From Candidatus Krumholzibacteriia bacterium (GTDB taxonomy: Bacteria; Krumholzibacteriota; Krumholzibacteriia; LZORAL124-64-63): DNA of 9,466 nt. The notes beneath the pieces were generated by a model. That model made no database searches and was not told the origin of the DNA. It was given only the letters and a program-made list of their open reading frames with translations. The stretch is taken from assembly GCA_028718575.1 (NCBI GenBank), contig JAQULN010000077.1, positions 1 to 9,466 on the forward strand, given 5' to 3'. Position 1 is the stretch's first letter, and each line of letters opens with the position of its first letter. The translations under genes and the position numbers were made by a program. Shown here in pieces: positions 6,664 through 9,466 of this stretch.

Positions 6664-7860
6664 TCAGGCCTGCAACTTACTCGAAATGATCCCTTGCTCG
6701 CGGCCCACCTTGGTCAAGATGTCCATGGCCTTGTGGATCTCGTCCTCGGTGTGGGTCGCCATCAGCGACAAACGCAAGAGGGCGTTGCCGGGCTCGACCG
6801 CCGGCGAGACGATGGGGTTGACGAAGACGCCTTCCTCCCAGCAGCGCACGCACATGCGGTAGGCCGTGGTGTCGTCGCCCACGACGATGGGGATGATCGG
6901 GGTTTCGCTGGGACCGGTGTCGAAGCCGGCCGCCTGCAGCCGCTCCATCATGATGTGGGTGTTGCGCCAGAGCGCCTCGTGCCGCCAATCCTCCTCGAGC
7001 ATGACGTCGACCGCGGCCGAGACGGAGGCGACCGAGGCCGGCGGCGGGCTCGCCGAGAAGATCATCACGCGCGCCAGGTGCTGGATGTAGTGGATGGTGT
7101 CGGCGTCCGATGCCACGAAGCCGCCGACCGACGCCAGGCTCTTGCTGAATGTACCCACGATCAGGTGCACGTCGTCGGTCAGGCCGAAATGGTTACAGGT
7201 GCCGCGCCCCTGCGCGCCCATGACGCCCACGCCGTGGGCGTCGTCCACCATGACCAGCGTGTCGTGCTTCTTGGCCAGCGCGACGATTTCCGGCAGCTTG
7301 GCGATGTCGCCTTCCATGGAGAAGATTCCGTCGACGACGATCAGCTTGTCGGTGCCGCGCTCCTTCTCGAGCACGTAGTCGAGGTGCTCCATGTCCTGGT
7401 GGCGATACTTGCGCACGTTGCCGTAGCTCATACGGCAGCCGTCGTAGATCGACGCGTGGTCGGTGCGGTCGACGACGACCGTCTCGTTGCGCCCGACCAT
7501 GGTCGAAATGGTGCCCAGGTTGGCGAAGAATCCCGTGGAGAAGACGAGGGCTCGCTCCTTGCCGACCAGGTCGGCCAGCTTGCGCTCGAGTTCGACGTGC
7601 ACGTCGAGCGTGCCGTTGAGGAACCGCGAGCCGGCGCAGCCGCTGCCGTACTTCTCGAGCGCGGCCTTGGCCGCCGCCTTGACGCGGGGATGGTTCGTCA
7701 GGCCCAGGTAGTTGTTGCTGCCGAGCATGATCACTTCACGCCCGTTGTAGCGGACCGTGCTTTCCTGGGCGGATTCGATGGGTCGAAAATAGTTGTACAG
7801 TCCGGCGTTCATGAGCTGACGCGCGGTCTGGAACTGGTGAACTTTGTCGAGCAGCCCCAT
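6664..7860 (-). CDS. spt: Serine palmitoyltransferase (alpha-oxoamine synthase family)
   Basis: A PLP-dependent enzyme of 398 residues that condenses L-serine with a long-chain acyl thioester to give 3-ketosphinganine, CO2 and free thiol, the committed step of sphingolipid synthesis; soluble in bacteria. The PLP lysine is K240 in GTFSKSLASVGGF (236-248); D206 and H209 are in VDDAHGVGVMG; H135 in DRTDHASIYDGC is the ring-stacking histidine; R363 in LLRLSLMATHT fits the carboxylate-binding arginine region. The N-terminal GSNNYLGLTNHPRV (47-60) and GSGCAGSRFLNGTLDVHVEL (72-91) are family-typical. The ATG at 7860 is preferred: CAGGAG lies 3 nt upstream and it matches the usual family start; a TTG at 7926 would add 22 unlikely residues. 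Related KBL and BioF share these motifs. With no biotin or threonine genes nearby and ceramide-type genes downstream, SPT is the best reading. Confidence 0.93.
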   Translation of the reverse strand: MGLLDKVHQFQTARQLMNAGLYNYFRPIESAQESTVRYNGREVIMLGSNNYLGLTNHPRVKAAAKAALEKYGSGCAGSRFLNGTLDVHVELERKLADLVGKERALVFSTGFFANLGTISTMVGRNETVVVDRTDHASIYDGCRMSYGNVRKYRHQDMEHLDYVLEKERGTDKLIVVDGIFSMEGDIAKLPEIVALAKKHDTLVMVDDAHGVGVMGAQGRGTCNHFGLTDDVHLIVGTFSKSLASVGGFVASDADTIHYIQHLARVMIFSASPPPASVASVSAAVDVMLEEDWRHEALWRNTHIMMERLQAAGFDTGPSETPIIPIVVGDDTTAYRMCVRCWEEGVFVNPIVSPAVEPGNALLRLSLMATHTEDEIHKAMDILTKVGREQGIISSKLQA

Positions 7861-7922
7861 GGTCTCCTGAATGGTGGCAAAGTGTCCGGATCGCCGCCTG
7901 GTTGCCGCCGACCCAAGCGGGA

Positions 7923-7951
7923 ACAATAGCCCGTTGGTCCGGGATCAACAA
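7923..7951 (-). promoter_or_regulatory. Candidate promoter of the sphingolipid operon
   Basis: On the minus strand TTGTTG (7951-7946) and TATTGT (7928-7923) are separated by exactly 17 bp, about 60 bp upstream of the spt ATG, in the only A/T-richer part of the 113-bp gap. Matches to the sigma-70 hexamers are modest (3 of 6 and 4 of 6). If real, spt and its downstream genes are transcribed independently of the Memo-AMMECR1 gene. Confidence 0.35.
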
Positions 7952-7973
7952 CTGAATTCGAGCCGCCCGCAGG

Positions 7974-9464
7974 TCATGCCTCGCAGATCTCCGCGGTGAA
8001 GACCTGGAAGGCGCAATCCTGCCGCCACGCGTTTGCCGGCAGGCCCGCCTTGACGGCGAGGTGGTCCAGCGTGGTCGTCAGGTCCCACCCCTGTTCGGTC
8101 GCCACCTGGGGCAGGAACACCGCCTGCCGGCGTCCCTTGCTGAGCAGGATCCCATGCCGGCCGACCTCGATCGCCTCGGGTCCGGGGACCGCGCGCAATG
8201 GCGAGAGCACCGAGACCTCCACACGTAGGGGCGCCAAGTCGGCGGGCTGGACCGGCGTGAAGCGCGGATCGTTGACCGCGGCGCTGGCGGCGTTGTCGAT
8301 CACCGCCTCGACCAGCGGCTTGATGCCCTCGATGTATCCGATGCAGCCGCGCAGCCGCCCGTCCAACGTCAGGGTGACGAAAGCGCCGCGCTCGGCTCGC
8401 AGGCTAGGGGACAGCTCGCAGCCGGCGGCCCGGGCCACGGCCGCCGGGTCGGGCGGCGGCTCGCCCCGGACGGCGGCCTCGACCGCGGCGTGCGCGAGGC
8501 GGACGAGGTAAGAGCGCTCGGTCGGGGACAGTCGGTCGCCGGCGGCGTCGCTGCCGGCGTTGTCAGCGCCGGCGGTGCCATCGCCGGCGGCTGTGGCCGC
8601 AGACGCAGCCGCAGCCGCGCCGCCCAGCGGTTCGGCACCGGCGATCGCCTCGTTCGGCCGGCAGATCACCGCGGCGGCATAGCTGACCGACAGATCGTAG
8701 TCGCCGGCGGGATCGCCGCTGCGGGCGTAGTCCAGCAGCACCGATTGCGCGCCGGCTGGCAGGGGCGCCGCGATGGCGACCGCGGCCGCCTCGAGGCCGC
8801 ACATCGTGATGCCCGTCGCTTCGGCGTAGGCCACGAGACCCGCGGCGTCGCCGGCGAGGAACTTCTGCAGCGCGCCCGTGTCGAGCTGGGCGAGGCGGTT
8901 GGGGATATCCTCGGTGAACGGCACGTAGCCGTAGTCGGCGCCGTAGTGCGTCAAGTCGCTCGAGACCAGGAACAAGTGCCGGCCGTCGCGCCAGCGGTCG
9001 AGAGCGCGCGCGGCGTCGCGGCGGCGTGGCAGATCCAGGTGAGGGAACAGGATCGGCACGATGGGGGTGCCGGCCGGCAGCGCGCACTGCAGGAGCGGGA
9101 GCTGGATCTCCACCGCGTGTTCGAAGGCGTGGGCGCGGTCGTTCACTTCGTACGCGCCCGTGTCGGCGAGATCGCGCACGATCGCGACCGCCACGGGCAC
9201 CTCGCCCAGCGGCGTGGCGAACGCTTCGACGCTGCTGAGGGCGGGGCGCTGCAGGCGGGCGCGGTGGCTCGGCGCCAGGATGAATACCGCGTCGTAGCGC
9301 CGGCCGGCTAGGAGGCCGTAGATCTTGCCCGCCGTGGGCCCGCTGTAACGGTAGCCTGCGTGCGGCGCGAGGGCGATCACCGGCGTGCCGGCGGGAAGCC
9401 GGTGCGGTTCGGCGCCGGCGAGATAGGTCGCAACGCGTTCGCGCAGGACGTCGGGCTGAGCGGG
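7974..9464 (-). CDS. Memo-AMMECR1 fusion (AmmeMemoRadiSam system proteins B and A), N terminus outside window
   Basis: A 496-residue open frame running off the right edge; numbering starts from the first whole codon in the window. It fuses two widely conserved families. Residues ~1-268 are a Memo domain (distant kin of extradiol dioxygenases) and retain the four residues at the metal site of human MEMO1: H35 in APHAGYRYSG, H67 in APSHRA, H173 in SSDLTHYG and C222 in TMCGLEAA. Residues ~272-311 are an Ala/Gly/Asp-rich linker. Residues ~312-496 are AMMECR1, with the invariant LRGCIG at 371-376 and the C-terminal FLPQVATEQGWD segment. A GTG at 9380 would start inside the Memo fold; the upstream codons (AQPDVLRERVATYLAGAEPH) match the Memo N-terminal helix, so the true start lies beyond the edge, perhaps 10-20 residues away. 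These families occur with a radical SAM protein; the reaction is unknown. It is upstream of spt on the same strand. Confidence 0.95.
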   Translation of the reverse strand, partial: PAQPDVLRERVATYLAGAEPHRLPAGTPVIALAPHAGYRYSGPTAGKIYGLLAGRRYDAVFILAPSHRARLQRPALSSVEAFATPLGEVPVAVAIVRDLADTGAYEVNDRAHAFEHAVEIQLPLLQCALPAGTPIVPILFPHLDLPRRRDAARALDRWRDGRHLFLVSSDLTHYGADYGYVPFTEDIPNRLAQLDTGALQKFLAGDAAGLVAYAEATGITMCGLEAAAVAIAAPLPAGAQSVLLDYARSGDPAGDYDLSVSYAAAVICRPNEAIAGAEPLGGAAAAASAATAAGDGTAGADNAGSDAAGDRLSPTERSYLVRLAHAAVEAAVRGEPPPDPAAVARAAGCELSPSLRAERGAFVTLTLDGRLRGCIGYIEGIKPLVEAVIDNAASAAVNDPRFTPVQPADLAPLRVEVSVLSPLRAVPGPEAIEVGRHGILLSKGRRQAVFLPQVATEQGWDLTTTLDHLAVKAGLPANAWRQDCAFQVFTAEICEA

Positions 9465-9466
9465 AT

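Noticed and set aside
5409..6689. 426-codon plus-strand open frame
   Set aside because: Antisense shadow of the acyltransferase, caused by high G/C at third positions; composition is Arg/Val/Asp-rich and featureless.
6694..7929. 411-codon plus-strand open frame
   Set aside because: Mirror frame of spt; His/Val/Asp-rich translation typical of an antisense reading of a G/C-ending gene.

Overview
The window is GC-rich bacterial chromosome (roughly two-thirds G+C by eye) with dense, mostly minus-strand genes, GTG starts alongside ATG, and clear GGAGG-type ribosome sites. No mobile element, tRNA, rRNA or CRISPR array is visible. The gene content points to a Gram-negative-type lineage of the Deltaproteobacteria-like or FCB-like kind, probably uncultured: bacterial sphingolipid genes, a Memo-AMMECR1 fusion, an FmdB zinc ribbon and a MetRS with a KLSTSRG signature. 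The sequence alone does not fix the taxon.

Layout, left to right. 1-1170 (minus) is the N-terminal 390 codons of methionyl-tRNA synthetase, cut by the window edge. Divergent from it, on the plus strand, a TTGACA-containing promoter region precedes a 27-residue one-helix membrane microprotein (1337-1420) and a 71-residue FmdB-type zinc ribbon (1563-1778). Facing them is a minus-strand gene for a multi-pass membrane protein of unknown function (1836-2957). 3164-7860 (minus) is the main item: four genes transcribed spt, GNAT acyltransferase (cerS-like), NAD-dependent epimerase/dehydratase (cerR-like), then a PAP2/Aur1-like phosphotransferase. 7974-9464 (minus), running off the right edge, is a Memo-AMMECR1 fusion of the AmmeMemoRadiSam system.

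The four central genes read as a compact sphingolipid operon. Serine palmitoyltransferase makes 3-ketosphinganine, the GNAT protein N-acylates it, the reductase converts the 3-keto group to a hydroxyl, and the Aur1-like enzyme would put a phospho-headgroup on the ceramide. The last three genes are joined by 4-bp ATGA stop/start overlaps, strong evidence that they are translated together. Enzyme families are read from motifs; the pathway assignment rests on what is known of bacterial ceramide synthesis (Caulobacter-type spt/cerS/cerR) plus gene order; the headgroup is inference. No acyl carrier protein or acyl-CoA ligase is present here, so the acyl donor must come from elsewhere.

No gene-free stretch exceeds 300 bases. 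The larger gaps are 1171-1336 (divergent promoter region), 1421-1562 (no supported gene; an in-frame extension after the microprotein's UGA), 2958-3163 (no convincing gene), 6402-6663 (a short protein-like frame that may be a gene remnant) and 7861-7973 (candidate spt promoter).
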